Shown piece by piece: positions 25,646 to 34,246 of a stretch of DNA of 64,000 bases. The translations under genes and the position numbers were made by a program. The stretch lies in assembly GCF_014653945.1 (NCBI RefSeq), contig NZ_BNAU01000009.1, positions 186,001-250,000 of the forward strand, in the 5' to 3' direction. The notes under the pieces were generated by a model. It made no database searches and was not told the DNA's origin. It saw only the letters and a program-made list of their open reading frames with translations. Numbering within the stretch: position 1 is the stretch's first letter; every line of letters begins with the position of its first letter. This DNA comes from Amycolatopsis deserti. GTDB lineage: Bacteria > Actinomycetota > Actinomycetes > Mycobacteriales > Pseudonocardiaceae.

Positions 25646-26857
25646 CTACACAGGCCACGTGACGGGAAGCGCTTTCACGCCGCGGATCACGCCGTACGTG
25701 CGTTCCGGCACGAAGCCCTCCGGCAGCGTGAACTCCGGGATCGCCGAGAGGAACTCCTCGCAGATGACCCGTAGTTCGACGCGCGCGACGTGCAGGCCGA
25801 GGCAGCGGTGCGCGCCCGCGCCCCAGCCGAGGTGCGGCCGGCGCGGGCGGCCCAGCCGGAACTCGTCGCCGTCCGGGAAGTGGTCCTCGTCGCGATTGCC
25901 CGAGCCCCAGGTCAGCAGCATCCGGTCGCCGGGGCGGAGCGGGACGCCGGCCAGCTCCGTCTCCCGCACCACCGTGCGGCCGGTCGCCGCGACCGCGGAC
26001 TCGTGCCGCACGCTTTCCTCGACCAGCTGCGGGATCAGCCCGGGATCGGCGACCACGCGCCGCCGCAGGTCCGGGCGCTGGGCGAGCTCCAGCAGGATGC
26101 TGGCGAGCTGGTCGGTGGTGGTCAGGTTGCCCGCCGCGATGAGCAGGAACGCGAACTTGAGCAACTCGTGGTCGCTGGCCAGCCTGCCGTTGATCTCGCT
26201 GTTGACCACCGAGGTGAGCACGTCGGAACCGGTCTTCCCGCGGCGGGACCGGATGTGGGCCAGCAGGAACTCGGTGTACTCGCGGCCGATCGCCTCCGCC
26301 GTCCGCGCGTTGCCGGCCGCGGCCAGGCCGTGCACGAGCGCGGCCAGCGTCGGGCGCTGCTCCTCCGGCAGGCCCAGCAGGGACGCGATCACCAGGGGCG
26401 GGATCTTCGCGCACAGCTCCGGCACCAGGTCCGCCTGCCCGCGCGGAGCCAGCACGGCCACGACTTGCCGTGCCACGCGGCGGATGTAGTCCTCGTGGGC
26501 GGCCGCGGCGGGCGGGGTGAAGAACGGCTGCAGGTGGCGCCGCCAGCCGGCGTGCTCGTCCAGGTCCTGCTCGAACAGCGGGGCGATCACCTCGCCAGTC
26601 TCCGGCGCCACGACGACCGCACCGACCTCCGCCGCGGAGGAGAACGTCTCCCCGTGCTTGGCCACGTGCCGGAGGTCGTCGAACCGGGTGACCACGAACA
26701 TGCCGCCGTGCGCCTCGCTGTGCGCCACCGGACAGGACTTCCGGAACCGCGCCAGGGTTTCGTGGATGGTCGCGGCCTGGGCCGGGTCGAGGTGGTCGAA
26801 GGTCCGGGCCCGCTCCCGCACCGGATCGGCGACGGCCGGATCACTGGTCTGGCTCAC
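25646..26857 (-). CDS. Cytochrome P450
   Basis: Bacterial class I P450 monooxygenase (403 residues from GTG 26857; ATG 26908 adds 17). The heme loop LGWGAGAHRCLGLHVAR carries the axial Cys, with Leu in place of the first Phe. ExxR is in EESVRHESAV. The I-helix reads LLIAAGNLTTTDQ, so the acidic residue of the usual (A/G)Gx(D/E)T motif is Asn/Leu, which is atypical for proton delivery. No ferredoxin or reductase is adjacent. It is divergent from a methionine aminopeptidase with twin palindromes between them. Substrate unknown. Confidence 0.9.
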   Translation of the reverse strand: MSQTSDPAVADPVRERARTFDHLDPAQAATIHETLARFRKSCPVAHSEAHGGMFVVTRFDDLRHVAKHGETFSSAAEVGAVVVAPETGEVIAPLFEQDLDEHAGWRRHLQPFFTPPAAAAHEDYIRRVARQVVAVLAPRGQADLVPELCAKIPPLVIASLLGLPEEQRPTLAALVHGLAAAGNARTAEAIGREYTEFLLAHIRSRRGKTGSDVLTSVVNSEINGRLASDHELLKFAFLLIAAGNLTTTDQLASILLELAQRPDLRRRVVADPGLIPQLVEESVRHESAVAATGRTVVRETELAGVPLRPGDRMLLTWGSGNRDEDHFPDGDEFRLGRPRRPHLGWGAGAHRCLGLHVARVELRVICEEFLSAIPEFTLPEGFVPERTYGVIRGVKALPVTWPV

Positions 26858-26956
26858 GTCGGTCAACACTCCACACTCGCCCAGCTCGGGGCAAGGAAAA
26901 GCCTCCATCCGGCCTAGTGTGATCCACCACTGCGCACGGAGCGTCACACCCGAAGT

Positions 26957-27002
26957 GGTATTACTATACCGGGCCATGCTACGGTGGCGGTATAATAATA
27001 CC
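26957..27002. promoter_or_regulatory. Twin GGTATnnnnATACC operators
   Basis: Two 14-bp sites of identical design, GGTATTACTATACC (26957-26970) and GGTATAATAATACC (26989-27002), lie 32 bp apart in the P450/aminopeptidase divergent region. They are strikingly AT-rich for this genome and contain the likely -10 boxes of both genes. No regulator gene is adjacent. Confidence 0.6.
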
Positions 27003-27026
27003 AAACCCTGTGACGTGAGGTTTTTC

Positions 27027-27806
27027 GTGATCGAGCTGAAGACGCCTGCGGAGATCGACCGCATGCACGTGGCCGGGCGGTTCGTCGCCGAGGTGCTGAC
27101 CGAGGTCGGCCGGCTCGCCGACGTGGGCGTCAACCTGATGGACCTCGAGCACCACGTGCGCGGCATGATCAAGCGGCGCGGGGCGGAGTCGTGCTACTGG
27201 GACTACGCGCCGTCCTTCGGCAAGGGCCCGTTCCGCAACGTCATCTGCCTGTCGGTCAACGACGCCGTCCTGCACGGCCTGCCCCACGACTACACGCTGC
27301 GCGACGGGGACGTGCTCACCGCGGACATCGCGGTCGGCATCGACGGCTGGGTCGCCGACTCGGCGCGCACCATCGTCGTCGGGACCGCCGCCGAGGAGGA
27401 CCTGCGGCTGATCCGCGCCACCGAGGAAGCACTGGAGGCGGCGATCGAGGCGGCCCGTCCGGGCAACCGCCTCGGCGACATCTCGGCGGCCATCTACGCG
27501 GTGGCGTCCGGCTACGGTTATCCGGTCAACACCGAGTTCGGCGGGCACGGCATCGGGCGCACCATGCACGAGGACCTGCACGTGCCCAACAAGGGCCGGG
27601 CCGGCCGCGGACTGAAGCTGCAGCCGGGCCTCACGCTGGCGCTCGAACCCTGGTTCGCCCGCACCACCGACCGGATCGTCTACGACCCCGACGGCTGGAC
27701 GATCCGCTCGGCCGACGGCTCCCGCACGGCCCACTCCGAGCACACGGTCGCCATCACCGAGGACGGCCCGCTGGTGCTCACCAGGCGGGAATCGAAAGGC
27801 GCCTGA
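27027..27806 (+). CDS. map: Type I methionine aminopeptidase
   Basis: Removes the initiator methionine from nascent proteins (259 residues). The five metal ligands of the pita-bread fold can be placed: Asp and Asp in LTADIAVGIDGWVADSA, His in GGHGIGRTMHED, Glu in LALEPWF and Glu in SEHTVAIT. GTG 27027 matches the usual start (IELKTPAEIDRMHVAG). Being divergent from a P450 and under an unusual operator pair, it is probably an accessory copy, not the ribosomal-operon copy. That is inference. Confidence 0.92.
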   Translation: MIELKTPAEIDRMHVAGRFVAEVLTEVGRLADVGVNLMDLEHHVRGMIKRRGAESCYWDYAPSFGKGPFRNVICLSVNDAVLHGLPHDYTLRDGDVLTADIAVGIDGWVADSARTIVVGTAAEEDLRLIRATEEALEAAIEAARPGNRLGDISAAIYAVASGYGYPVNTEFGGHGIGRTMHEDLHVPNKGRAGRGLKLQPGLTLALEPWFARTTDRIVYDPDGWTIRSADGSRTAHSEHTVAITEDGPLVLTRRESKGA

Positions 27807-27849
27807 CCGCAGCGGGAAAACCGGTTCGGGATCCGGGGGTTCCGGTCGT

Positions 27850-27855
27850 ATCCTG
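27850..27855 (+). promoter_or_regulatory. Candidate -10 box of the Y RNA
   Basis: TATCCT would place the transcript start near 27862, just ahead of the long stem. No convincing -35 was seen. Confidence 0.35.
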
Positions 27856-27866
27856 ATCTCCGCACG

Positions 27867-27997
27867 CCGGCCACTTCGGACAGGCCCGGTGCGCAGGCGA
27901 GGGTTACTTCCGGCACCTCAGGTTCGACTCCTGCCCTTCCTTCGGGAGGTGGAAACCTTCACCGACTCCTTCTCGGGCCTGTCCGAGGTCGCCGGCT
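27867..27997 (+). ncRNA. Candidate bacterial Y RNA (YrlA-like) next to the Ro gene
   Basis: The 5' segment 27867-27889 and the 3' segment 27975-27997 form a 23-bp stem with 22 pairs (one G-U) and a single C.C mismatch. This resembles the long Ro-binding stem closed by the two RNA ends in Y RNAs. Inside is a tRNA-like module: GAGGG (27900-27904) faces CCCTT (27935-27939) as a short acceptor, and CAGG-TTCGACT-CCTG (27920-27934) is a canonical T-arm. A CTTCC-TTCG-GGAGG hairpin (27938-27951) follows. The Ro/TROVE gene starts 27 bp downstream. From memory, YrlA RNAs combine exactly these parts and are encoded beside rsr genes. Confidence 0.75.
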
Positions 27998-28023
27998 TCC
28001 CCGTTTCCCCTTGCGAGGCCGGC

Positions 28024-29550
28024 ATGTCCAAGTTCAACCTGCTCCGCCGAAGACCGGCGAACCGATCCCCGATCGTCACGGCCGCGGTGCCCGATGCCGT
28101 CAACCACCAGGGCGGCACCGGGTACGCCCGCGACGCCAAGTCCGAGCTGTTCCTGCTCGCGGTGGCGAACATGGTCGGCGAGGACACCTTCTACGAGTCG
28201 GCGCACGACCGGGACAACCGCTACGCCGAGCTGGTCCGGCGGGCCGCGCTCAGCGATCCACAGTGGACGGCGCGGTTCCTGAGCTGGCTGCGCACCGAGG
28301 CGCACATGCGGTCCGCGTCGCTCGTCGGCGCGGCCGAGTTCGTCAAGGCGCGGCTCGAGGGCGGCGCCGACGACGGGCCGTCCAACCGCGCCGTCGTGGC
28401 GAGTGTGCTGCGGCGGGCGGACGAGCCAGGCGAGTTGATCGCGTACTGGGTCGGCCGCTACGGCCGCCGCCTGCCCAAGCCGGTCAAGCGCGGTGTCGCC
28501 GACGCGGTCGCCGCGCTGTACGACGAGCGGTCGTTCCTGAAGTGGGACAGCGGCAGCCGCGGGGTGCGGTTCGCCGACGTGCTGCGCCTGGTGCACCCGT
28601 CGCCGCGGGACGCCGTGCAGGACGCGCTCTTCGCACACATCCTGCGGGGCGGCACGGCGCCGGAGCTGACCGTGCTGTCCCGGCGACGGGCGCTCATGAC
28701 GCTCCCGGACGACCAGCGGCGCGCCGCCCTGGACCCCGCCGAGCTGCGGGCCGCCGGCATGACGTGGGAGGCGCTGGCCGGATGGCTGCAGGGCCCGCTG
28801 GACGCGGCGGCGTGGCAGGCCGTGATCCCGGGCATGGGTTACATGGCTCTGCTGCGCAACCTGCGCAACTTCGACGAGGCCGGGGTGCCGGACGAGGTGG
28901 CCGACCGCGTCGCGGCTCGGCTCGGCGATCCGGCCGAGGTGGCGCGCTCGCGGCAGTTTCCGTTCCGGTTCCTGTCCGCCTACCGCGCGGCGCCGTCGCT
29001 GCGGTGGGGTCCGGCGCTGGAGCGTGCCCTGCACGCGTCGCTGGCCCACGTGCCCGCTCTGCCGGGGCGGACGCTGATCCTGATCGACCGGTCCGCCTCG
29101 ATGTGGACGCGGGACCGGCGGTCGGCCGCCACGTTCGCCGATCAGGCGGCGGTCTTCGGGTGCGCGCTGGCGGTGCGGGCGCAGAAGCCGACGGTCGTGG
29201 TGTACGGCTGGGACAGCCGGGAGGTCGAGGTTCCGCGCGGCGGCTCGCTGCTGCCGTTCGTGGAGAGCCTGGACAAGTTCTCGGCCACCAACACCGCGGC
29301 GGCGGTGCGCAGGCACTACCGCCGCCACGACCGGGTCGTCATCGTGACCGACGAGCAGTCGGCCACGACGGACGCGTCGGCCGGCGTGCCGGACCAGGTT
29401 CCGCTGTACGTGTGGAACGTCGCCGGGTACGCCGCCGGCAACACGCCGTCCGGGCTGGGCACGCGGCACACGTTCGGCGGGCTGACCGACGCGGCCTTCC
29501 GGATGATCCCGCTGCTGGAGGCCGGCCGCGACGCGCACTGGCCGTTCTGA
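28024..29550 (+). CDS. rsr: Ro60/TROVE-domain RNA-binding protein (Rsr)
   Basis: Bacterial Ro orthologue (508 residues): a ring of HEAT-like repeats (about 30-360) that binds Y RNA outside and misfolded RNA ends inside, followed by a von Willebrand A-like domain with the MIDAS motif LILIDRSASMW (DxSxS). DAKSELFLLAVANMVGEDTF and RFLSWLRTEAHMRSASL are typical TROVE segments. ATG 28024 is chosen; an open frame runs further upstream but crosses the candidate Y RNA and lacks codon bias. In other bacteria Rsr works with PNPase in RNA decay and stress recovery. Confidence 0.92.
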   Translation: MSKFNLLRRRPANRSPIVTAAVPDAVNHQGGTGYARDAKSELFLLAVANMVGEDTFYESAHDRDNRYAELVRRAALSDPQWTARFLSWLRTEAHMRSASLVGAAEFVKARLEGGADDGPSNRAVVASVLRRADEPGELIAYWVGRYGRRLPKPVKRGVADAVAALYDERSFLKWDSGSRGVRFADVLRLVHPSPRDAVQDALFAHILRGGTAPELTVLSRRRALMTLPDDQRRAALDPAELRAAGMTWEALAGWLQGPLDAAAWQAVIPGMGYMALLRNLRNFDEAGVPDEVADRVAARLGDPAEVARSRQFPFRFLSAYRAAPSLRWGPALERALHASLAHVPALPGRTLILIDRSASMWTRDRRSAATFADQAAVFGCALAVRAQKPTVVVYGWDSREVEVPRGGSLLPFVESLDKFSATNTAAAVRRHYRRHDRVVIVTDEQSATTDASAGVPDQVPLYVWNVAGYAAGNTPSGLGTRHTFGGLTDAAFRMIPLLEAGRDAHWPF

Positions 29551-29565
29551 CCCCGGGGCCGCCGT

Positions 29566-30633
29566 TCACTCGGCGGCCTCGGGCGCCCAGCGCTGCTCCG
29601 CCCGGCCGGCGCGCCACACCACGAGCGCGACCAGCCAGGTCACCGCGAACAGCCCGACCAGCAGGTAGCCGACGTCGGCCAGGTCCAGGCTGGCCGCCCA
29701 GGCCAGCGGGCCCGCGGTCACGTTCAGCCGCTCCCCGAGCAGGCCGAGCAGTTCGATACCGCCGATGACCAGGGCGACCGCGACCGACAGCGCGGTCACC
29801 GTCAGGTTGTAGAACACCTTCCGCACCGGCGTGACCAGCGCCCAGCCGTAGGCGAAGTTCATGAACACCCCGTCCGCGGTGTCCAGGAGGCTCATCCCGG
29901 CCGCGAACAGCACCGGCAGCGTGAGCAGCGCGTACCAGGGCAGGTCGAACGCCGCCGCGCCACCGGCCAGGACCAGCAACGACACCTCGGTCGCGGTGTC
30001 GAACCCCAGCCCGAACAGCAGGCCCAGCGGGTACATGTGCCACGGCTTGCGCACCGAGCGCGCCACCCGGCCCAGGATCCGGTTCAGGAACCCGCGCTCG
30101 TCCAGCCGCCGCTCCAGTTCGGCCTCGTCGTAGTCGCCGGTGCGCATCCGCCGGAACACCGCCGCGATGTGCCGCAGCGCCACCAGGTTCAGCACCCCGA
30201 TCAGCAGCAGGAACCCGCCGGACACGAGCGTGCCGATCAAACCCGTCACGGCGTGCAGCGTCGAGGAGTCCGAGGTGACCTGCCCGGCCAGCGCCCGCAC
30301 CCCGAGCCCGAGCAGCAGGCACAGTCCGAACACGACGCTGGAGTGGCCGAGGGAGAACCAGAACCCGACCGACAGCGGCCGCCTGCCGTCCATCATCAGC
30401 TTGCGCGTGGTGTTGTCGATCGCGGCGATGTGGTCGGCGTCGAACGCGTGCCGCATGCCCAGCGTGTACGCCGTGACGCCGAGCCCCACGCCGAAGACCC
30501 CGGCCTGCCCGATCGCGTAGTGGCCGGGCACCACCAGCAGCACCAGCGTGCCCCAGCCGATCACGTGCAACAGGCCCACCGTCACGGCCATCCCGGTGAT
30601 GCTCCGCCTGCCCTGCCGGTCGAGGACCGCCAT
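29566..30633 (-). CDS. NiCoT-family nickel/cobalt permease
   Basis: HoxN/NixA-type transporter (355 residues, about eight helices) for Ni2+ or Co2+ uptake. The signature GMRHAFDADHIAAIDN in the second helix and LGFDTATEVSLL are diagnostic. ATG 30633 is preceded by GGAGGGAGC, so it is preferred over the longer frame to 30678. No urease or hydrogenase genes are here. Cobalt for the B12-dependent mutase pathway is one possible use. It is divergent from the iron alcohol dehydrogenase and shares its upstream region. Confidence 0.92.
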   Translation of the reverse strand: MAVLDRQGRRSITGMAVTVGLLHVIGWGTLVLLVVPGHYAIGQAGVFGVGLGVTAYTLGMRHAFDADHIAAIDNTTRKLMMDGRRPLSVGFWFSLGHSSVVFGLCLLLGLGVRALAGQVTSDSSTLHAVTGLIGTLVSGGFLLLIGVLNLVALRHIAAVFRRMRTGDYDEAELERRLDERGFLNRILGRVARSVRKPWHMYPLGLLFGLGFDTATEVSLLVLAGGAAAFDLPWYALLTLPVLFAAGMSLLDTADGVFMNFAYGWALVTPVRKVFYNLTVTALSVAVALVIGGIELLGLLGERLNVTAGPLAWAASLDLADVGYLLVGLFAVTWLVALVVWRAGRAEQRWAPEAAE

Positions 30634-30745
30634 GTTCTGCTCCCTCCGCCGCTCCGGCCTCGTCGCCGGTACCAGCACTGTCGCATCCGCGCGCGGCGCA
30701 CGGCACTGCCCGGACGGAGGGGCGGGCGCCGGTCAACGGGTGGGA

Positions 30746-30765
30746 ACCTATCCGATCGGGTAGGT
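30746..30765. promoter_or_regulatory. 20-bp palindrome upstream of the first iron alcohol dehydrogenase
   Basis: ACCTATCCGATCGGGTAGGT, symmetric at 18 of 20 positions. The same design (ACCT-nn-CCGATCGG-nn-AGGT) occurs upstream of the methanol dehydrogenase at 39790-39809. It lies in the 343-bp gap 30634-30976, which contains no other gene. Probable site for the NarL-type regulator at 33532. Confidence 0.6.
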
Positions 30766-30976
30766 ACCGGCAGCCGACCGGAGGGTGTGTCCGCCGTCAC
30801 CTCAGGGGGTAGCGTCGAGGCGGTCGAAGGACGAGGAGCACCCCATGCCACGACTGTCCGACCTGCCGAAACTGCCCGGCGCCGTCGTCGGTGGTGTTCT
30901 CGCGGACGGCCACCGTGACGTACCGTGGAGCCGGTCGCCGCACCGTCGCGGGGATCCTCGACCGCGGGAGGTAGCC

Positions 30977-32197
30977 GTGCCGGGCGGAGTCCTCGACCAG
31001 GCCGAACCGCTGACCGGGCCGTGCGTGGCGCAGACCCGCACCGAGCCCGCCGAACTCGCCAAGTTCCACGTGCCGGAGGTCGTGTTCGGCCCCGGCTCGC
31101 TCGCCGAACTCGGGCACGCCGCGCTGCGGGTGGGCGCCCGCCGTCCGTTCGTGGTGACCGACCCGGGCCTGATCGAGGCCGGCTGGGTGGACGAGGCGGA
31201 GAGCCACCTGCGGCTGGCCGGGCTGCGGCCGGTCGTGTTCTCCGGCGTCACCCCGAACCCGAAGGACCACGAGATCGAAGCCGCCTACCAGCAGTACGCC
31301 TCGGTCGGCGCGGACGTGATCATCGCGGTCGGCGGTGGCTCGTGCATCGACGCGGCGAAGGGCGTGGCGATCCTGTCCGGCAACGGCGGCACGATCCTCG
31401 GCTACGCGGGCGTCGACAAGGTGGTGCAGCCCATCCCGCCGCTGGTGATGGCGCCGTCCACGTCCGGCACCGGCGCGGACGTGTCGCAGTTCGCGGTCAT
31501 CACCGACACCACGCAGCACACCAAGATCACGATCATCAGCCGCACGCTGGTGCCGGACATCTCGATCGTCGACCCGCGCCTGCTCATCACCATGCCCGAC
31601 GAGCTGAACGCGGCGACCGGGCTGGACGCGCTCACCCACGCGGTCGAGTCGTTCGTCTCCCGCGCGCACAACCCGCTGACCGACCAGCACGCGCTCCACG
31701 CGGCCACGCTCATCACCCGCAACCTGCTGCACACGATGGTCCACCCGCGCGCCGCGGACCCGCGCATCGCGATGGCGCAGGGCGCGCTGGAGGCCGGGAT
31801 GGCCTTCACCAACGCCATCCTGGGCATCACGCACGCGATGAGCCACCAGGTCGGCGGCCTGCTGGACGCGCCGCACGGGGTGCTCAACGGGGTGCTGCTG
31901 CCGCACGCGATCCGGTTCAACGCGGCCACCGCGCCGGAGCGGTTCGTCCCGCTGGCGGCGGCCACCGGGATCGACGTGACCGGCAAGCCCGCGGCCGAGG
32001 TGGCCGAGCTGTTCGCCTGCCGGGTGCGCGAGCTGGCCGACGCCGTGGGCGTGCCACGGGGGCTGGCCGCGCTCGGCGTCACCGAGGCCGACATCGACAC
32101 GCTGACCCGCACCACGCTGCAGGACGCCTGCCTGGCGACCAACCCACGCGAGGCGAGCGCCGCGGACGTGGCGGGCCTGTTCCGGCAGGCGCTGTAG
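30977..32197 (+). CDS. Iron-containing (group III) alcohol dehydrogenase
   Basis: NAD(P)- or cofactor-linked alcohol oxidoreductase (406 residues). The nucleotide motif is AVGGGSCIDAAKG; metal ligands are in GLDALTHAVESF (Asp, His) and HAMSHQVGGLLDAPHGVLNG (His, His). GTG 30977 has GGGAGGTAG just upstream. ATG 30845, also with a fair site, would add 44 poorly conserved-looking residues. In mycobacteria a similar gene beside the MnoSR-type kinase is annotated as 1,3-propanediol dehydrogenase (from memory). It ends 3 bp before the kinase gene. Confidence 0.9.
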   Translation: MPGGVLDQAEPLTGPCVAQTRTEPAELAKFHVPEVVFGPGSLAELGHAALRVGARRPFVVTDPGLIEAGWVDEAESHLRLAGLRPVVFSGVTPNPKDHEIEAAYQQYASVGADVIIAVGGGSCIDAAKGVAILSGNGGTILGYAGVDKVVQPIPPLVMAPSTSGTGADVSQFAVITDTTQHTKITIISRTLVPDISIVDPRLLITMPDELNAATGLDALTHAVESFVSRAHNPLTDQHALHAATLITRNLLHTMVHPRAADPRIAMAQGALEAGMAFTNAILGITHAMSHQVGGLLDAPHGVLNGVLLPHAIRFNAATAPERFVPLAAATGIDVTGKPAAEVAELFACRVRELADAVGVPRGLAALGVTEADIDTLTRTTLQDACLATNPREASAADVAGLFRQAL

Positions 32198-32200
32198 GCC

Positions 32201-33532
32201 ATGACGACGGAGAACTACCTCGGCGCGCTGACCGGTGTGCGGTCGGGCAAGCGGTCCTTCTACCCCGAGTACGTGCGCACGGCGGAGCGGCTGGAACGCG
32301 CGGTCGGCGCCCTCGACCGCATCTCCCGGGCGCTCGTGCGCACCGGTGAGGGCCCGCGCGCGCTGGTCGAGGCGGTGGTGCGGGCCGCGGCGGAACACGT
32401 GCAGGCGGACTGGCTGCTGTTCGCGGTCGCCGACGGCGCGCTGCGGGCGGCGCGGCCCCGGTTCCTGCTGCTGACCGGTGGCACGCTGGTCGAGGACGAG
32501 CGGCTGTTCCCAGCGGACGCGCTCGCGCACCTGCGGGTCCTGCGCACCAGGCCGTGGGAGGCCGGCGAGCCCGCCGACACCGGTGTGCGGGTGCCGATGA
32601 CGCTGGACTGCGAGCCCGTCGGCGGTATCGCCGCGCGGCCGGCGCCGGGCATGGACATCGCGGCGACCGACCTCGCGGTGCTGCGGGTGCTGGCGAACCA
32701 GGCCGCGGTCGCGCTGCACAACTCCTACCTGGTGCACGCCACGATGCAGTTGCGCGGGCGGACCGAGGCGCTGTCCGAGGCGGCCGAGCAGCAGGCGCGG
32801 GACCTGGCCGCGCGCAACGCCGAACTGCAGGAGACGCAGCGCCGGCTGATCGAGGTGATGCAGCGGCAGGCGCTCGACGACGAGCGGCACCGGATCGCGC
32901 GCGAGCTGCACGACAGCGTCACGCAGGACGTCCTGTCGGCCGGGATGATGATCGAGATCTGCCGCGCCGAGCTGACCGAACCGGGCGCGGACCTCGGGGC
33001 GCTGCGGGAGAAGCTCACCGGCGCCAAGGACCTGACCCGGCACGCGGTGGAACGGCTGCGCGCGGCGATCTACGCGCTGCACCACTCCGAGTCCGAGCCG
33101 TCGGGGTCGCTGCCGGTGCTGCTCGAACGACTGTCCACAGTGCACCTGCCGACCGACCTCACGGTGAGCGTGTCGGTGCACGGTGAGCCGGTTCCGCTGC
33201 CCGGCGAGGCCGAGCACTCGCTGCTGCGAATCACCGGCGAGGCGCTGTTCAACACCGTGATGCACACGAACGCGGCCCGGGCGCGGATCCGGCTGGACTA
33301 CCGCGCCGACCGCATCCGGCTGTCCATCGCCGACGACGGCGACGGTGATCCGGCTCAGCTGCGGCGGATGCTGCGGCTGTCGTCGGCGACGGACCTGGCC
33401 GGTGCGCACCGGGGTCTGGCGAACATGCGGGCCCGGACCGAGGAACTGGGTGGGACGCTGTCGATCCGGCGCTCCCGGATCGGGGGGATCCTGTTGCTGC
33501 TGGAGATACCGCTGCCGCGGGAGGCGGCGTGA
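32201..33532 (+). CDS. GAF-domain NarL-type sensor histidine kinase
   Basis: Cytosolic sensor (443 residues, no membrane helix): a GAF-like domain (about 45-180), a short coiled coil, a HisKA_3 domain with phospho-acceptor His in RHRIARELHDSVTQDVLS, and an ATPase domain ending in HRGLANMRARTEELGG. It is sandwiched between the alcohol dehydrogenase and its response regulator and resembles the MnoS/MadS-type kinases of mycobacterial alcohol utilisation. The GAF domain presumably senses an alcohol, aldehyde or redox state. The stop overlaps the regulator ATG (TGATG). Confidence 0.88.
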   Translation: MTTENYLGALTGVRSGKRSFYPEYVRTAERLERAVGALDRISRALVRTGEGPRALVEAVVRAAAEHVQADWLLFAVADGALRAARPRFLLLTGGTLVEDERLFPADALAHLRVLRTRPWEAGEPADTGVRVPMTLDCEPVGGIAARPAPGMDIAATDLAVLRVLANQAAVALHNSYLVHATMQLRGRTEALSEAAEQQARDLAARNAELQETQRRLIEVMQRQALDDERHRIARELHDSVTQDVLSAGMMIEICRAELTEPGADLGALREKLTGAKDLTRHAVERLRAAIYALHHSESEPSGSLPVLLERLSTVHLPTDLTVSVSVHGEPVPLPGEAEHSLLRITGEALFNTVMHTNAARARIRLDYRADRIRLSIADDGDGDPAQLRRMLRLSSATDLAGAHRGLANMRARTEELGGTLSIRRSRIGGILLLLEIPLPREAA

Positions 33533-34179
33533 TGATCACGGGTGAGCGGACGTTGAAGATCGTGCTGGTGGACGACCACGCCATCGTCCGGCAGGGGCTG
33601 CGGTCCATCCTGGAGCGCGAGGACGACATCACGGTCATCGGCGAGGCGGCCACCGCGGCCGAGGCGCGAGCGGTGGTGGAGCGGACGCGGCCGGACATCG
33701 TGCTGCTCGACCTCAAGCTGTCGACCGGGTCCAACACCGAGGGCCTGGACATCTGCTCGGAGCTGACCTCGCGGTACCCGGAGCTGGGGGTGCTGGTGCT
33801 GACCACGTTCCTCGACGACGCCCTGGTGGTGGAGGCGATCCACCGCGGCGCGCGCGGGTACGTGATCAAGGACGTGGACACGACCGGGCTGGTGTCCTCG
33901 ATCCGGGCGGTGGCGCGCAACGAGAGCGCGTTCGACTCGCGGTCGGCCTCGGCGATGGTGCGCTCGATCCGCACCGCGCCGGAGGAGCCGGTGCTGACCA
34001 GCCGCGAGCAGGGCGTGCTGGAGCTGCTGGCGCGCGGGCTGAGCAACCGGGAGATCGGATCGCGGCTGTTCATCTCGGAGACGACGGTGAAGTTCCACGT
34101 CCGCAACATCATGCGCAAGATCGACGCCTCGAGCCGTGCGGAAGTGGTGTACGAGGCGAGCAAGCGCGGCCTGATCTGA
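33532..34179 (+). CDS. NarL/LuxR-family response regulator
   Basis: Output regulator for the adjacent kinase (215 residues). The receiver domain has LVDDH, the acceptor Asp in IVLLDLKLS and the Lys in GYVIKDVD. The LuxR helix-turn-helix is VLTSREQGVLELLARGLSN, then EIGSRLFISETTVKFHVRN. ATG 33532 shares a base with the kinase stop. The 20-bp palindromes before the two iron alcohol dehydrogenases are its probable targets, as expected for a dimeric NarL-type activator. Confidence 0.92.
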   Translation: MITGERTLKIVLVDDHAIVRQGLRSILEREDDITVIGEAATAAEARAVVERTRPDIVLLDLKLSTGSNTEGLDICSELTSRYPELGVLVLTTFLDDALVVEAIHRGARGYVIKDVDTTGLVSSIRAVARNESAFDSRSASAMVRSIRTAPEEPVLTSREQGVLELLARGLSNREIGSRLFISETTVKFHVRNIMRKIDASSRAEVVYEASKRGLI

Positions 34180-34209
34180 GCCGCCGGGCGAGCGGACCCG
34201 CCCGGCGGC
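34180..34209. terminator. Bidirectional hairpin between regulator and acetate transporter genes
   Basis: Perfect 10-bp stem GCCGCCGGGC (34180-34189) and GCCCGGCGGC (34200-34209) directly after the regulator stop, between convergent genes. Confidence 0.75.
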
Positions 34210-34211
34210 CA

Positions 34212-34246
34212 GGACTCAGCGCAGGACCGGACTCAGCGCAGGACCG
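34212..34246. repeat. 17-bp tandem duplication of the transporter gene's 3' end
   Basis: GGACTCAGCGCAGGACCG occurs at 34212-34229 and again at 34229-34246. The second copy holds the last codons and stop of the transporter; the first lies just beyond the stop. Confidence 0.8.

Noticed and set aside
27889-28023. Upstream extension of the Ro gene to a GTG at 27889
   Set aside because: The extension runs through the candidate Y RNA stem and T-arm and lacks codon bias; ATG 28024 begins the conserved protein.
30845-30976. N-terminal extension of the iron alcohol dehydrogenase from ATG 30845
   Set aside because: A fair ribosome binding site exists, but the 44 residues resemble no dehydrogenase N-terminus and bias falls in the second half. 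GTG 30977 with GGGAGGTAG was preferred; not fully excluded.
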